DNA of 64,000 bases. Origin: Pseudogracilibacillus sp. GTDB taxonomy: Bacteria > Bacillota > Bacilli > Bacillales > Amphibacillaceae. Positions 33,959 to 44,218 of the stretch are shown here, piece after piece; position 1 is the stretch's first letter, and each line of letters opens with the position of its first letter. The translations under genes and the position numbers were made by a program. The notes beneath the pieces were generated by a model. That model searched no databases. It saw nothing but the letters and a program-made list of their open reading frames with translations, and had not been told where the DNA came from. The stretch is taken from NCBI GenBank assembly GCA_026169815.1, contig JAPFDT010000027.1:1-64000 (forward strand). Direction: 5' to 3'.

Positions 33959-34279
33959 GTATACTTTCATTACAGTCGATTACTTATTAGCGGGTATGGT
34001 CTCAACTTTTGAAGCTGTGACAAAACTTTCAGCATACATAAACATAGAACGATTAACGAATCGTTTCGGAAATATACTCCGCTTTCCGCGGGCGAGCAGT
34101 GAGCCGCTTCAGGCTTCGCCTTGCAGGGTCTCACATCGGCTCTTTTCTGCCCGCAGGAGTCTCCGTATATTTCCTACACTTAATTTTATTTCGTAATTTT
34201 TCATGGATAAAATATGTTTTGTCCCAACTTCAAGAATTTTCATTCTCGCTAGAGTCAGTCGACTTCCATTCAAATAAAC
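33959..34279. repeat. Composite palindromic element in the purE leader
   Basis: Same nested structure as 24743-25061 and same orientation: outer subtype ends near GTATACTTTC and AAATAAAC, inner complete element 34068-34174 with ends GGAAATATAC / GTATATTTCC. It lies between the riboswitch terminator and purE and would be transcribed into the leader. Confidence 0.75.
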
Positions 34280-34398
34280 TTAGTCCCCTAAACAAAATCT
34301 GGATATTTAAAGAAAAAAATAAGTCATCGTTCATATTTTTAATCGGACTTGCTTATTTTGATATTGATTCAGCTGACTAAAACACTATAATAAAACAT

Positions 34399-34458
34399 AA
34401 AAAAGCCTATTCCACTCCGTTTAAAATAACCGGAGAAGATGAATAGACTAGCTTTTTT
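34399..34458 (-). terminator. Riboswitch expression-platform terminator upstream of purE
   Basis: On the minus strand AGTCTATTC and CTCCG pair with CGGAG and GGAATAGGCT, ending in a T-run, 45 nt after the guanine aptamer. Confidence 0.8.
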
Positions 34459-34502
34459 ACATATATAAACAAAGGAAATAGTTTTCGCATGTTTACCTCA
34501 CC

Positions 34503-34574
34503 TTCCCGCATAGTGTCGCATTTATGGTGCTTCATAGAAACTTTCGAGCCTTATTCTCAAAATTATATGGGGAA
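34503..34574 (-). ncRNA. Guanine riboswitch controlling the purine operon
   Basis: Read on the minus strand, the aptamer carries the conserved purine-riboswitch elements: CATATAAT, a P2 with AAGG, AAGTTTCTA, a P3 loop CACCATAAATG, then ACTATG closing P1. The residue before TATG that reads the ligand is C, as in the guanine class. It aligns without gaps to the xpt aptamer from the TTTCTA segment onwards. A terminator follows, so guanine should lower pur expression. Confidence 0.9.
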
Positions 34575-34640
34575 TCATTTGATTATTGTATCTTTTAGGT
34601 TGTAACATTGCTTCTTATTTGTTCAACATTCGACAAATTA

Positions 34641-34669
34641 ATTATAACAAACTGAAAACTAATTCGCAA
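34641..34669 (-). promoter_or_regulatory. Candidate purine-operon promoter
   Basis: Minus-strand TTGCGA and TATAAT are separated by 17 bp. Just downstream an AATTTGT...ACAAAT inverted repeat around CGAATGTTGAAC (34617-34640) could be an operator; similarity to the PurR PurBox is only partial. Confidence 0.5.
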
Positions 34670-34688
34670 TCTAAATACGGACATTCCG

Positions 34689-35387
34689 TTATATTTTCGG
34701 TGAAACGTTCGTGTTTGGCATTCCAGACTTAGAATTTTCCGACGTTGTGACACTGTTATCAATCACTTCTTCGACAACCTCATCGTCATCCATCAGCTTT
34801 TCTGTTGGAACATCATCTTCTAACACTTGCTCTTCCACTCCACGTCTACCAAACACTCTTTCACGTCGTACTTGTCTAACCCAGAAGCCACCTTGAATAT
34901 GTTTCGGCTCAAAGGCAACGATAAATGCTTTTGGATCAATTTCAGAAATTAAACGGTACAAACGTAACTCTTGTTTACGTGGTGTTAATATTTGCATCGA
35001 TAAACGGTCACCATCTAATCCAGATGACGTCCAACTTGTCACACCATACCCTTCTTCACGTAATGTCTCGGTAAACTTTAAAAATGGGTTAGACGAGACA
35101 ACATTGACCGTAATGTAACCTAACGCAAGGCGATCTTCAATGAGCGAACCGATAACAACACCAAGCGCAAATCCTAGTGCGTAGGCAAGCACATTTTGAA
35201 TGCCATCTAGATTTTCTAGGACTAAACTTAAACCAATAATATAAACAAACACTTCAAACACACTGACAAAAGCTGCTAAATACCGTTGACCTTTAAACGT
35301 TAAAATAATTCGAATCGTGGAAAATGAAACGTAAACGATATTTACAGCAATAATAATAAAAAACATAACTACAGCATTATCGAGCAA
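34689..35387 (-). CDS. yebE: UPF0316/DUF2179 membrane protein (YebE-like)
   Basis: A 232-aa protein with three N-terminal membrane segments (about residues 8-28, 37-55, 65-85) and a cytoplasmic DUF2179 domain, then an acidic C-terminal tail longer than in B. subtilis YebE (184 aa). Function unknown. B. subtilis has yebE between pbuG and purE too, so the neighbourhood is conserved. Confidence 0.85.
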   Translation of the reverse strand: MLDNAVVMFFIIIAVNIVYVSFSTIRIILTFKGQRYLAAFVSVFEVFVYIIGLSLVLENLDGIQNVLAYALGFALGVVIGSLIEDRLALGYITVNVVSSNPFLKFTETLREEGYGVTSWTSSGLDGDRLSMQILTPRKQELRLYRLISEIDPKAFIVAFEPKHIQGGFWVRQVRRERVFGRRGVEEQVLEDDVPTEKLMDDDEVVEEVIDNSVTTSENSKSGMPNTNVSPKI

Positions 35388-35537
35388 TAAAAACCACCCT
35401 TTCTTTTTAGATGATGGAACAAAACATCTTAATACATAAATATGATTAATTAACTAACCGCTTCTAAAATAAATTTTGCTTAATTTTATTCTCCACTTTT
35501 TCATATATTAAAGATATTTTGTCCCAGCCTCTTCTAA

Positions 35538-36245
35538 CTACTCTTTATTCGGACCATACACTCGACTTTCAATTGACGATTCTTGACCACGTAAACGACG
35601 TTCTAATCGTTTACGCCAGTTAATTGCAAGTTCTGGACATGAAGCTAAATCACGAGTACGACGTAAATTATCTTTATCGACATGCATCACTTCATTACAA
35701 GCTTGGATTGACCATTCAGGATTAGGACGGTCTAATAATTTTAGTTCACCTGTTTCGATATACCCTTCCTCAAGCACTCGATAATACCATCCTGTATAAC
35801 CTGTTTGTTGAATCTGTAAGGCTAAATCCATCACACCAAAACGTCTTGCTGGTTTCCAACACGGTTGTCTTGGTTGTGACACTTGAATAATTGCTTCACC
35901 TAAACGATATGTATCACCAATAAAGGTATTAAATTCATTCGCACTTTCCATTACTAAGTTTTCGCCCATTCCACCATTAGTAATATCATCGTTGTCTAAG
36001 GTTCTTTGCCAATATTCATAATGAACGGATGGATAAGCAAACAAAGCTTTTTCAGGTCCACCATGCGCTTTCGTATCAGCTACTTCATCTGAGATAAGTC
36101 CTGTCTTACTAACCCATATTTTCCCTTCACGCTTTTCCTTAAACATGGCAGTCGTCCATTTTCTATCTATCGGATTTTCCGCCCCTGCTTTTCCGAGTTC
36201 TTTTACTTTTCCAGTCCGGACTTCTTCTACATATATTTTATCCAT
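35538..36245 (-). CDS. MOSC domain-containing protein (YiiM/YflK-like)
   Basis: A 235-aa MOSC-domain protein; these bind molybdenum cofactor sulfur or reduce N-hydroxylated compounds. Visible family features are AHGGPEKALFAYP, GGMGENL and QPRQPCWKPARRFG with the conserved Cys. The second ATG (36245) is chosen because it lies 9 nt after GAGAGGG; the first at 36251 is too close. Substrate not known. Confidence 0.85.
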   Translation of the reverse strand: MDKIYVEEVRTGKVKELGKAGAENPIDRKWTTAMFKEKREGKIWVSKTGLISDEVADTKAHGGPEKALFAYPSVHYEYWQRTLDNDDITNGGMGENLVMESANEFNTFIGDTYRLGEAIIQVSQPRQPCWKPARRFGVMDLALQIQQTGYTGWYYRVLEEGYIETGELKLLDRPNPEWSIQACNEVMHVDKDNLRRTRDLASCPELAINWRKRLERRLRGQESSIESRVYGPNKE

Positions 36246-36523
36246 CGTCATATTCCCTCTCTCTATTATAATATTACTTACAAGTTGTTATGCTTTAATT
36301 TAAAATGATTATAATCTTCATTCTACTATGTTTAAACTAGGGATGAAAGCAACTGGAGACCTATAAACCTTTATAGAATCATTATGTTAATTAAAATAAC
36401 ACTTCTAATATATTGTAATCTTTAATCATTTCGATTTATTTTTATAATGAATAACTCGTTATTTATATAATTATGATACGATGTATATAACACATAATCC
36501 AAATTGAGAAAGGGGTATTAAAT

Positions 36524-37033
36524 ATGGATGTAAAATTTCCAATTGGGCAATTGCAAGTTCCTGATCACGTAACGTTAGACAATATTCAAGAATGGACAAA
36601 CGAAATTAACACATACACTATTCGTCTAAGAGAAGTGGTAGATGGATTAAGTGAAACAGAATTAAAGAAAACATATCGAGAAGGCAGTTGGAATGTGAGA
36701 CAACTCGTTCATCACATTGCCGATTCACAGTTAAATATGTATCAACGCTTAAAACTTGCTTTAACAGATGATAATCCAACTGTTCCACCTTTTGATCAAG
36801 ATAAATGGGCAATAGAACCAGATACAAACTTGCCGGTTGAAAGTTCCATCAAAATGTTAGAAGGAATTAATACTCGTATCATTGCTATAGGAAATAATTT
36901 AACCGAAGACCAACTTACAAGAACTTTCACACTTGATGGTAGTGGTGAAGTAACAGTCTCTACTAAAATGGCAAAATTATCATGGCACGAAGAACACCAT
37001 TTAGCACATATTAATATTGCCTTAGCAAAATAA
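36524..37033 (+). CDS. DinB/YfiT-like bacillithiol transferase family protein
   Basis: A 169-aa four-helix-bundle protein of the DinB/YfiT family. The three metal-binding His positions are seen in VHHIADS (about residue 64) and HEEHHLAHI (about 155-163). Bacillus YfiT/BstA homologues are metal-dependent thiol transferases using bacillithiol; the exact substrate here is unknown. GAAAGGGG precedes the ATG. It is a single gene followed by a palindromic element and a shared terminator. Confidence 0.85.
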   Translation: MDVKFPIGQLQVPDHVTLDNIQEWTNEINTYTIRLREVVDGLSETELKKTYREGSWNVRQLVHHIADSQLNMYQRLKLALTDDNPTVPPFDQDKWAIEPDTNLPVESSIKMLEGINTRIIAIGNNLTEDQLTRTFTLDGSGEVTVSTKMAKLSWHEEHHLAHINIALAK

Positions 37034-37116
37034 CCGGGAGAAAATTAATTAAGTGAATCAATTTCTTAATTAATTTTAGGATCTCAAAGACGAACTTTAC
37101 TTTTGGTGGTAGAACC

Positions 37117-37250
37117 GTTTACTCTCATTCCAGCCGACTGCTTTCTGCGGACATGGTCTCAACTCTTGGTACAACGCTATCGCGTTGTACCAAGGATTTT
37201 CGGACTCATGCTTTTCCCGCAAGAGTCAGTCGGCTTGCATTCAAGTAAAC
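37117..37250. repeat. Dispersed palindromic element (GTTTACTC-ended subtype)
   Basis: Ends GTTTACTC / AAGTAAAC, then AGCCGACTG / CAGTCGGCT and CTTTCTGCGG / CCCGCAAGAG. The inner hairpin CTTGGTACAACGC / GCGTTGTACCAAG differs from the copy at 11568 but is perfectly complementary. It fills most of the gap 37034-37396. Confidence 0.85.
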
Positions 37251-37349
37251 TTGGTTACAGGAGTTAAAAACGTACGTTAGTAACACTTTGTATATAATCG
37301 TTCCTGTTTTTAATTAAATTATCCTATTATGAAATTGATTCAAGTATAT

Positions 37350-37394
37350 AAAAAAGAAGCTGAATCTATTGTGAGATTCAGCTTCTTTTTTTAC
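37350..37394. terminator. Bidirectional terminator between the YfiT-like gene and pbuG
   Basis: AAAAAAGAAGCTGAATC / GATTCAGCTTCTTTTTTT arms with an 8-base loop. Confidence 0.9.
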
Positions 37395-37396
37395 CC

Positions 37397-38728
37397 TTAT
37401 GTTAAGAATATAAAGTATAAAACAAAGATGACGCTCAGCCCATACATGACTGGATGAATTTCTTTTGCGCGTCCTTTCATAATCATCGTAATTGGATAAA
37501 AGACAAATCCAATCGCAATTCCTGTTGCAATACTATACGTTAATGGCATCGCAATAATCGTTAAAAAAGCTGGTACAGCAATTTCAAATTTATCCCAATC
37601 AATTTGCTTTAACGCTGTTGACATTAATACCCCGACAATAATTAAAGCAGGCGCTGTTACTTCTACCGTAACAATTTGTAATAGCGGAGAGAAAAACAGT
37701 GCTAATAAGAAAAATCCAGCCGTCACTACAGATGCAAAACCTGTACGACCACCTACCCCAACTCCTGACGTTGATTCTACAAATGATGTTGTCGTTGATG
37801 TACCTACAACTGAACCAACAACTGTTGCCGCCGAGTCCGCGAATAAAGCTTTTCCAGCTCGAGGTAATTTTCCATCTTTCATTAATCCAGCTTGTGTCGC
37901 AACTGCTACAAGTGTTCCTGCTGTATCAAAGAAATCAACGAATAAAAACGTTAAAATAACGACTAACATTTGCAAGGTAAAAATATCACCAAAGTTAACG
38001 AATGCTTGTCCAAATGTTGGCGCAACACTTGGCGCAGGGCTAACAATATCACCAAGTCCTGTTGGCATCGCAATTAAACCAAAGATAATTCCAGCAATCG
38101 ACGTAATAATCATCCCGTAGAAAATACCACCACGAACACTTAAACTTAATAAAATAACTGAAATGATTACTCCGAAAACAGCAAGCAATACATAAGGATC
38201 TGTTAAATCACCAATACTTACTAAGGTCGCTTCATCTCCAACAATAATGCCGGCATTTTGAAAACCTAGAAAAGCAATGAAGAACCCAATTCCAGCCCCT
38301 ACCGCTAATTTTAAATCACCTGGAATAAAATTAATAATTTTTTCACGAAGACCTGATAATGTTAAAATAATAAAAATAATTCCTGAAGCAAGTACCCCTG
38401 ATAATGCCGTTTCCCACGGGATTCCATAGCCTAAAACAACTGTATAAGCGAAAAATGCGTTTAAGCCCATTCCTGGTGCAAGTCCAATTGGATATTTAGC
38501 AAGGACACCCATTAATAATGAACCTACTGCTGCCGCTATCGCTGTTGCTGTAAATACGGCCCCTTTATCCATCCCAACACCAGCAGGTAATCCTTCTACA
38601 CCTTCTAATGATAATACAGATGGGTTAACGAATAAAATATACGCCATCGCTAAAAACGTCGTTAAACCAGCCATAAATTCCGTACGATAATTTGTCCCTA
38701 ATTCTTCAAAGCGAAAAAAGTTTTTCAC
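37397..38728 (-). CDS. pbuG: Hypoxanthine/guanine permease, NCS2 (AzgA) family
   Basis: Imports hypoxanthine and guanine for salvage. The 443-aa polytopic protein has family signatures YRTEFMAGLTTFLAMAYILFVNP near the N-terminus and ADSAATVVGSVVGTSTTTSFVESTSG about residue 290-315. GTG 38728 is chosen since GGGAGG lies 8 nt upstream; the frame is open to 38761. It is preceded by its own guanine riboswitch, as in B. subtilis. Confidence 0.94.
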   Translation of the reverse strand: MKNFFRFEELGTNYRTEFMAGLTTFLAMAYILFVNPSVLSLEGVEGLPAGVGMDKGAVFTATAIAAAVGSLLMGVLAKYPIGLAPGMGLNAFFAYTVVLGYGIPWETALSGVLASGIIFIILTLSGLREKIINFIPGDLKLAVGAGIGFFIAFLGFQNAGIIVGDEATLVSIGDLTDPYVLLAVFGVIISVILLSLSVRGGIFYGMIITSIAGIIFGLIAMPTGLGDIVSPAPSVAPTFGQAFVNFGDIFTLQMLVVILTFLFVDFFDTAGTLVAVATQAGLMKDGKLPRAGKALFADSAATVVGSVVGTSTTTSFVESTSGVGVGGRTGFASVVTAGFFLLALFFSPLLQIVTVEVTAPALIIVGVLMSTALKQIDWDKFEIAVPAFLTIIAMPLTYSIATGIAIGFVFYPITMIMKGRAKEIHPVMYGLSVIFVLYFIFLT

Positions 38729-38798
38729 TTTCTGTGCCTCCCTTAATGTTAGCTTTACCATAACCTTATTCGAATAGAGAGAAGTTTTTACAAATACA

Positions 38799-38834
38799 AA
38801 AAGAGCATCCTAACTATACAGGAGTGCCCTCTTA
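38799..38834 (-). terminator. Riboswitch terminator upstream of pbuG
   Basis: Minus-strand AGAGGGCACTCCT / AGGATGCTCT arms followed by TTTTT. Confidence 0.8.
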
Positions 38835-38890
38835 CTAACGGAAAATGTATCAAGTAGCCTAATAATCCTAGCTACTAATTAATATATATC

Positions 38891-38958
38891 CACGTAGTAA
38901 GACTATTTACGGTAGTCCTATAGAAACTTCTGAGCCATATTCTCAAAATTATACGCAA
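38891..38958 (-). ncRNA. Guanine riboswitch controlling pbuG
   Basis: Minus-strand aptamer with GTATAAT, ATATGG, AAGTTTCTA, the P3 loop CTACCGTAAATAG and ACTACG closing P1. The ligand-reading residue before the 3' P1 strand is C, the guanine class. A terminator lies about 60 nt downstream. Confidence 0.9.
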
Positions 38959-38991
38959 AGCAAATCATGTTTATTTTTTCATGATAAAGTC

Positions 38992-39020
38992 ATCATACTT
39001 CCATTTTATATATTCGTCAA
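38992..39020 (-). promoter_or_regulatory. Candidate pbuG promoter
   Basis: Minus-strand TTGACG and TATGAT with 17-bp spacing, about 35 bp before the aptamer. Confidence 0.55.
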
Positions 39021-39055
39021 ATAGCGAGATTAGCCAACATAATATGATAAGGTTT

Positions 39056-39412
39056 TCATTCCTTATCTAGTAAGGAAACTTTTTTTGCTGTCGCTTGCCC
39101 AGGATAAGAGTCTAAAATATCACCTTTAATCCAAATCTCGACTTCATCACCTGGTTTGAATGAACTTGCTTCCTCATAAGTTAGTTCAATAAGATTAAGA
39201 CTATCCCTTTCACCAAACACATCTTCTTTCTGCAATGTTGTTACTGATGTATCTTTAATTTCTTCATACTCATTTGTCGTGAGATTTTGTGAAACTAAAA
39301 TCATATCATCTGAGACCTCTAAAATAATACCCTCCATTTGTGGACTGCCACATGCAGCGAGAAATCCGGTCATTAAGAAAATTATTACGATCACTACAAA
39401 TAACCTTTTCAT
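39056..39412 (-). CDS. DUF3221-type small lipoprotein
   Basis: A 118-aa lipoprotein: signal peptide MKRLFVVIVIIFLMTGFLAAC with lipobox Cys about residue 21, then a small beta-rich domain (MEGIILEVSDDMILVSQ ... GDEVEIWIKGDILDSYPGQATA) of the YobA/DUF3221 type. Function unknown. ATG 39412 follows GGAGGG; the frame is open to 39493 but the signal peptide fixes this start. Confidence 0.75.
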   Translation of the reverse strand: MKRLFVVIVIIFLMTGFLAACGSPQMEGIILEVSDDMILVSQNLTTNEYEEIKDTSVTTLQKEDVFGERDSLNLIELTYEEASSFKPGDEVEIWIKGDILDSYPGQATAKKVSLLDKE

Positions 39413-39940
39413 ATTACCCTCCTTCAAACATATGGTAGAGTCAAATTTATCATGTAACAACACAATAAAAAGCTGAATAATAAACTGGAACATTGTTATA
39501 ATCCATAGTTGCTACGGCAGAAACGCTGAATAAATGTAGTAAAAACTTCGATAATAACACACGCACTTAATATCATGCTTTTCTTATCGATTATGTCTCT
39601 CTATCAAATTCAATAACTTAAGTAAAATTGTATCACATGTATCGATTCATCACGGCAACTTTATACTATTTTTTCTTGGATTGCTGTTTCAGTTTTTAAT
39701 GTCCTAGATTGTAAAAAATTAAGCGAGACAGTAAAAAGACATGTCATGATATATTCAATCTAGCCTAACAAGAACAAATGTCTGATGTTGCATTATGCTT
39801 TATTTCAAATTAAGACCGGTTTTAAAACAAAAAGAAACACACTCCCAAGCCGTCTAAAGCTGCTGAAGCGTGCACTAATTTATTAAAGCAATTTAGTTTT
39901 AAGAAATGAATATTTAAGCTGCATCTTGGTTGAGCGGAGG

Positions 39941-40051
39941 TTATGACGACTGACTCCCATGGGAATAGCACGTGCCCGAAAATCCCTGAATCAACAAGTT
40001 AGTCTTGCTCCAGAAGTTGAGACAGTAACCACAAGAAAGCATTCGTCATAA
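39941..40051. repeat. Degenerate palindromic element downstream of pstB
   Basis: TTATGACG / CGTCATAA ends and diverged core (GACTCCCATGGGAATAGCA, CCGAAAATCC, GTTGAGACAGTAACC). It appears to be a decayed member of the palindrome family. The rest of the gap 39413-40222 shows no gene. Confidence 0.5.
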
Positions 40052-40222
40052 ACGGAGGTCCTTAAGGAAAATTAAATGTTAAATATTCACCCTGAAATTT
40101 TACTGACCTACACCATTTGACAAAGAGCTATTAGATTGGCTTTCTTGTTAACTCTTTTTCATCAAATCAAATGACTTGCAATACATATGATTAACGTACA
40201 ATCTATTTAAAGCTAGTTATCT

Positions 40223-41065
40223 TTAACCAAATCGGCCTAATATATAATCTTCCGTACGTGAATCAGATGGGTTGTTAAATATATTATTCGTTTCATTATA
40301 TTCGATTAATTCACCATCTAAAAAGAATGCCGTTTTATCTGAAATACGGGCAGCTTGTTGCATATTATGAGTCACAATAATAATCGAATAAGTCTCCTTT
40401 AATTCTCTAATTAATTCTTCGATTTTAAATGTTGATTTAGGATCTAATGCAGATGTTGGCTCATCCATTAATATCACTTCTGGCTCAATTGCTAAACAAC
40501 GTGCGATACATAATCGTTGTTGTTGTCCACCAGATAACGAATAAGCACTTGTATCAAGGCGATCCTTTACTTCATCCCAAATATAAGCTTTTCTAAGACT
40601 TTGTTCGACAATTTCATCTAAGACTCCTTTGTTTCGGATACCATGAATTCTTGGACCATAAGCAACATTTTCATAAATTGATTTAGGGAATGGATTCGGC
40701 TTTTGAAAGACCATCCCAACACGTAATCTTAATTCTTCTACATCATACGATTCATCAAAAATACTCTTTCCATTGTAAGCTACTTTTCCAGATATTCGAA
40801 CATCTGGAACTAGCTCAACCATACGGTTTAACGTTTTTAAATAAGTAGACTTTCCACAACCTGAAGGCCCAATAATAGCGACAACTTCTTTTTCATAAAC
40901 AGGTAAATCAATTCCTTTAATTGCATGTGTTTCACCGTACCATATATGGAGTTGATTTGTTTCATAGATCATTTTTTTGACTTTTTCTACTGGACGAAGA
41001 CCTTTAGATAAATCATCGCTTAATTTTGTTTCTATATTCAATCTTTTTGCTGTTAATGTACTCAT
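40223..41065 (-). CDS. pstB: Phosphate ABC transporter ATP-binding protein
   Basis: Energises high-affinity phosphate import. The 280-aa ABC protein has Walker [10 protein letters not shown], signature LSGGQQQR, Walker [13 protein letters not shown], and the H-loop VTHN. ATG 41065 has GGAG about 9 nt upstream; an in-frame GTG at 41074 overlaps the RBS. Last gene of pstSCAB; no phoU follows. Confidence 0.96.
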   Translation of the reverse strand: MSTLTAKRLNIETKLSDDLSKGLRPVEKVKKMIYETNQLHIWYGETHAIKGIDLPVYEKEVVAIIGPSGCGKSTYLKTLNRMVELVPDVRISGKVAYNGKSIFDESYDVEELRLRVGMVFQKPNPFPKSIYENVAYGPRIHGIRNKGVLDEIVEQSLRKAYIWDEVKDRLDTSAYSLSGGQQQRLCIARCLAIEPEVILMDEPTSALDPKSTFKIEELIRELKETYSIIIVTHNMQQAARISDKTAFFLDGELIEYNETNNIFNNPSDSRTEDYILGRFG

Positions 41066-41081
41066 TTTTATCACTCCGTTT

Positions 41082-41966
41082 TCAATATATTTTTTTGAAT
41101 TTATGCCGAATGATGATAGCGGCTAAGTTCAGTAAAAAAAGCACGAGTAGTAAGACAATAATCGTTGCAGCTGCTAAGTTGGCGTATTCTTCGACTAACG
41201 AAGCATCTAATGTCCAATAATATATTTGCATAGGAAGAACAGTAAATTTATCAAAAATACTCCCTGGTAAAGGAATAAGTAATGCTGGGATTCCAATCAC
41301 AACTAATGGTGCTGTTTCTCCAATTGCTCTTGAAAATGACAAAATAGCTCCTGTTAAAATACCCGGTAAAGCTGCTGGTATAATGATATGGCGAATCGTT
41401 TGCCATTTAGTAGCACCAATTCCGTAAGACGCTTCACTCAAGTGCTGAGGTACAGAACGAATAGCTTCTTGACTTGCAACAATTACAATCGGTAAAATTA
41501 ACAGTGACATCGTTAAACCACCTGCAAGCACAATATTACCAAGGTCTAGTGCTCTGACAAAAATTGTCATTCCCAAAACACCATAAACAATCGACGGAAC
41601 GCCTGCTAAGTTCGCAATATTCGTTTGTAAAAATGATTGTAGGCGACCTTTTTTTATATAAATTTCTAAAAAAAGTGCTGTACCAACGCCTAAAATCATT
41701 GTAATTGGAACTACGACAACCATTAACCAAAATGTTCCTAAAATAGCTCCCAAGATTCCTGCTCTTTCAGGTTCAGTTGACAACTTTCCAGTTAGAAAAT
41801 TAATGTCTATCCAACCAATTCCTTGAGATACAACACGATAAATTAAAATACCAAGTACAATGACACCAAACAAAGTAGATAACATAAATATAAATTGAGC
41901 TACTCTATTCGTAAGTAATCGTAAATTCCTTCTCCTCTTAACTTGCTCTTCATTTATATGTTCCAT
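41082..41966 (-). CDS. pstA: Phosphate ABC transporter permease PstA
   Basis: A 294-aa membrane permease with six hydrophobic segments and the EAA-type loop [26 protein letters not shown] that contacts PstB. It starts 4 bp after the pstC stop with GGGAGGAATA upstream and ends 17 bp before pstB. Confidence 0.95.
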   Translation of the reverse strand: MEHINEEQVKRRRNLRLLTNRVAQFIFMLSTLFGVIVLGILIYRVVSQGIGWIDINFLTGKLSTEPERAGILGAILGTFWLMVVVVPITMILGVGTALFLEIYIKKGRLQSFLQTNIANLAGVPSIVYGVLGMTIFVRALDLGNIVLAGGLTMSLLILPIVIVASQEAIRSVPQHLSEASYGIGATKWQTIRHIIIPAALPGILTGAILSFSRAIGETAPLVVIGIPALLIPLPGSIFDKFTVLPMQIYYWTLDASLVEEYANLAAATIIVLLLVLFLLNLAAIIIRHKFKKIY

Positions 41967-41969
41967 ATT

Positions 41970-42926
41970 TTAATATTCCTCCCTAAATTTACGAGAGACA
42001 TATCTAGCAATTACATTCATTAATAAAGTAAAGATAAATAAAATCATCGCAACTGCATATAAACTATAATAGATTGTTGAACCAGAAGCTGCATCCCCAC
42101 TTGTTACTTCAACAATATAAGCAGTCATTGTTTGCATTGATTGGGTAACATCAAATGAGAAGTTCTTTGTACTTCCACTGGCAATAGTTACAATCATTGT
42201 TTCACCAAGTGCACGTGAAATCCCAAGTACAAATGAAGCAATAATACCTGAGAGCGCCGCTGGAATGACAACCCTTTTCGTTACTTCTAATTTTGTTGAA
42301 CCTAATGCTAAAGCACCTTCACGCATAATATCAGGCACTGAGCTCATTGCATCTTCAGATAAAGAAGCAATCATTGGAATAATCATTATTCCCATAACAA
42401 TTCCTGGACTTAATATATTTGCTGCTTCAAGACCTGGGATAAATTCTCGCAGGAGCGGTGTGACAAACGTAAAAGCAAAGAAACCATAAACAATGGATGG
42501 AATACCTGCAAGCACTTCTAAAATAGGTTTAACTACTAGACTTACTTTTTCTGAGGCATACTCACTTAAATAAATAGCCGTCATTAATCCAATTGGAGCA
42601 GCCACAATCATTGCTATAACTGACGAAATCACTGTTCCAGAAATAAGTGGTAACACACCATACTCTGGTACTTTGTTTAATGGTTTTAAGACGGTCCCTG
42701 TTAAAAAGTCCCAAATTGGAATAATATTAAAGAAATGAATTGTTTCAGTTAATAACGTTAAAATAATCCCTAATGTTGTTAAAACGGATACTGCTGTAAT
42801 ACTTAGTAAAATAAATGGAATAATTTTTTCTAATTTCTGTGATACTTTTCTAGTTTTCTTGCCTTTTTCAATTAATTCTTTCACATTCAAAGGATTCGTT
42901 TTTGTAGGGTGATTGTTCTTTTTCAA
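41970..42926 (-). CDS. pstC: Phosphate ABC transporter permease PstC
   Basis: A 318-aa permease partner of PstA with an N-terminal cytoplasmic stretch, about six membrane segments, and the loop GALALGSTKLEVTKRVVIPAALSGI. The likely start is TTG 42926 with AGAGGGG about 10 nt upstream. It lies between pstS (113 bp) and pstA. Confidence 0.93.
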   Translation of the reverse strand: MKKNNHPTKTNPLNVKELIEKGKKTRKVSQKLEKIIPFILLSITAVSVLTTLGIILTLLTETIHFFNIIPIWDFLTGTVLKPLNKVPEYGVLPLISGTVISSVIAMIVAAPIGLMTAIYLSEYASEKVSLVVKPILEVLAGIPSIVYGFFAFTFVTPLLREFIPGLEAANILSPGIVMGIMIIPMIASLSEDAMSSVPDIMREGALALGSTKLEVTKRVVIPAALSGIIASFVLGISRALGETMIVTIASGSTKNFSFDVTQSMQTMTAYIVEVTSGDAASGSTIYYSLYAVAMILFIFTLLMNVIARYVSRKFREEY

Positions 42927-43039
42927 TTAAAAATAGCCCCTCTCCTTCATGATTTAATAAAAATACTAATATATGAAAAGGTATGATGAGAGGGGCAAAT
43001 TCCTCCCATCTTCATAGCTTTTTTATTCAGAGATTTATT

Positions 43040-44032
43040 TTATTTAAGTCCTTCTAAATAACTCACATATTCTTCAACTTCTGAATCTGGTAGAGGAGCA
43101 AATCCTGTTTCTCCTGCAAATTCATTAATGTTATTTGCAACAAATAATGCGTAATCTAATACTTGTCGTTTTTCTTTTGCCATATCAACGTTTAAGTAGG
43201 TGAATACAGGTCTTGTAAATGGTGCATAGTCGCCGTCTTCAGCAATCGTATCAAGTGATGGTTCAACTGGTCCTGATCCAAAATCAACATTTACTGCTTT
43301 TAAGCTATCTTGATTGTTTACATAGTAACCAAATCCAAAGAACGCAATTCCATTCACATCTTCTGATACTAAGTTTACGAGTGTTGAATACTCTTGTTGA
43401 AGATTAATTGTATCAACTAAGTCCGCTTCTTCAAGAATGTTTTCCCAGAAGAACTCATATGTACCATGGTTTTCGTTTGGTCCATAAGGTTGAATTTCCT
43501 CATCTGGGAAATCTGGGTTAATATCAGACCATTTTGTTACTCCACCTTCACTATGGAAGATACTGATAACTTCTTCTTTCGTTAATTCAGTTGCCCAATC
43601 ATTATCAGGGTGAACAACAAATGTTAAACCGTCTAACGCAACTTTCATTTCTTTTAATTCCATATCTAAACTCTCTGCTAATTTTGCTTCTTCATCTTTA
43701 ATTTCACGTGAAGCATCATTGAAATCTGTTCCATCTTTTACTAAGAGCTTTTCAAATCCAGCACCTGTTCCTGCACGACTTACCTCAACAGATACTCCTT
43801 CTTGTTCTGTTTCCATATATTCTTCAGCTAAACGAGCCATTAATGGATAAACTGTACCTGAACCGTCAATTACTACACTCCCTTCTAAATCAGTTGCATC
43901 TTCATTTTCAGAAGTTGTGTTTTCATCTTTAGCTCCGCTGTCCTCTTCACCCTCTGTGTCTGATCCGCATGCTGTTATAACGACTGCTACAGCTGCAATA
44001 ACTAAAAATAATAAGTACTTTTTGAATTTCAT
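43040..44032 (-). CDS. pstS: Phosphate-binding lipoprotein PstS
   Basis: Captures phosphate outside the membrane. The 330-aa lipoprotein has a lipobox at VVITACGSD (Cys about residue 22), an acidic linker, then the binding domain with IDGSGTVYPL, SRAGTGAGFEKL and GPNENHGTYEFF. It is first in the operon, with Pho boxes about 70-100 bp upstream. Confidence 0.95.
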   Translation of the reverse strand: MKFKKYLLFLVIAAVAVVITACGSDTEGEEDSGAKDENTTSENEDATDLEGSVVIDGSGTVYPLMARLAEEYMETEQEGVSVEVSRAGTGAGFEKLLVKDGTDFNDASREIKDEEAKLAESLDMELKEMKVALDGLTFVVHPDNDWATELTKEEVISIFHSEGGVTKWSDINPDFPDEEIQPYGPNENHGTYEFFWENILEEADLVDTINLQQEYSTLVNLVSEDVNGIAFFGFGYYVNNQDSLKAVNVDFGSGPVEPSLDTIAEDGDYAPFTRPVFTYLNVDMAKEKRQVLDYALFVANNINEFAGETGFAPLPDSEVEEYVSYLEGLK

Positions 44033-44103
44033 TAATTTTTTCCTCCTTTTTATTTTGTTTACCTCTCTTACAAATCTGAGTATAGTATCCAGATATTGAG
44101 TCA

Positions 44104-44133
44104 GTGTGAATTAAATGTAAACGTTTTGTAAAT
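44104..44133 (-). promoter_or_regulatory. Pho boxes upstream of pstS
   Basis: On the minus strand TTTACA, TTTACA and TTCACA occur at 11-bp intervals, the arrangement bound by PhoP~P dimers; TATACT-like sequence follows as a possible -10. The region is shared with the divergent phoP-like gene. Confidence 0.8.
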
Positions 44134-44218
44134 TTCATTTTTCCACATGGGATTGGGCGGTTAATCATGTAAAATAGAGATAGTAAACTTCATACGTGTA
44201 AAGAGGAGATAAATGATA

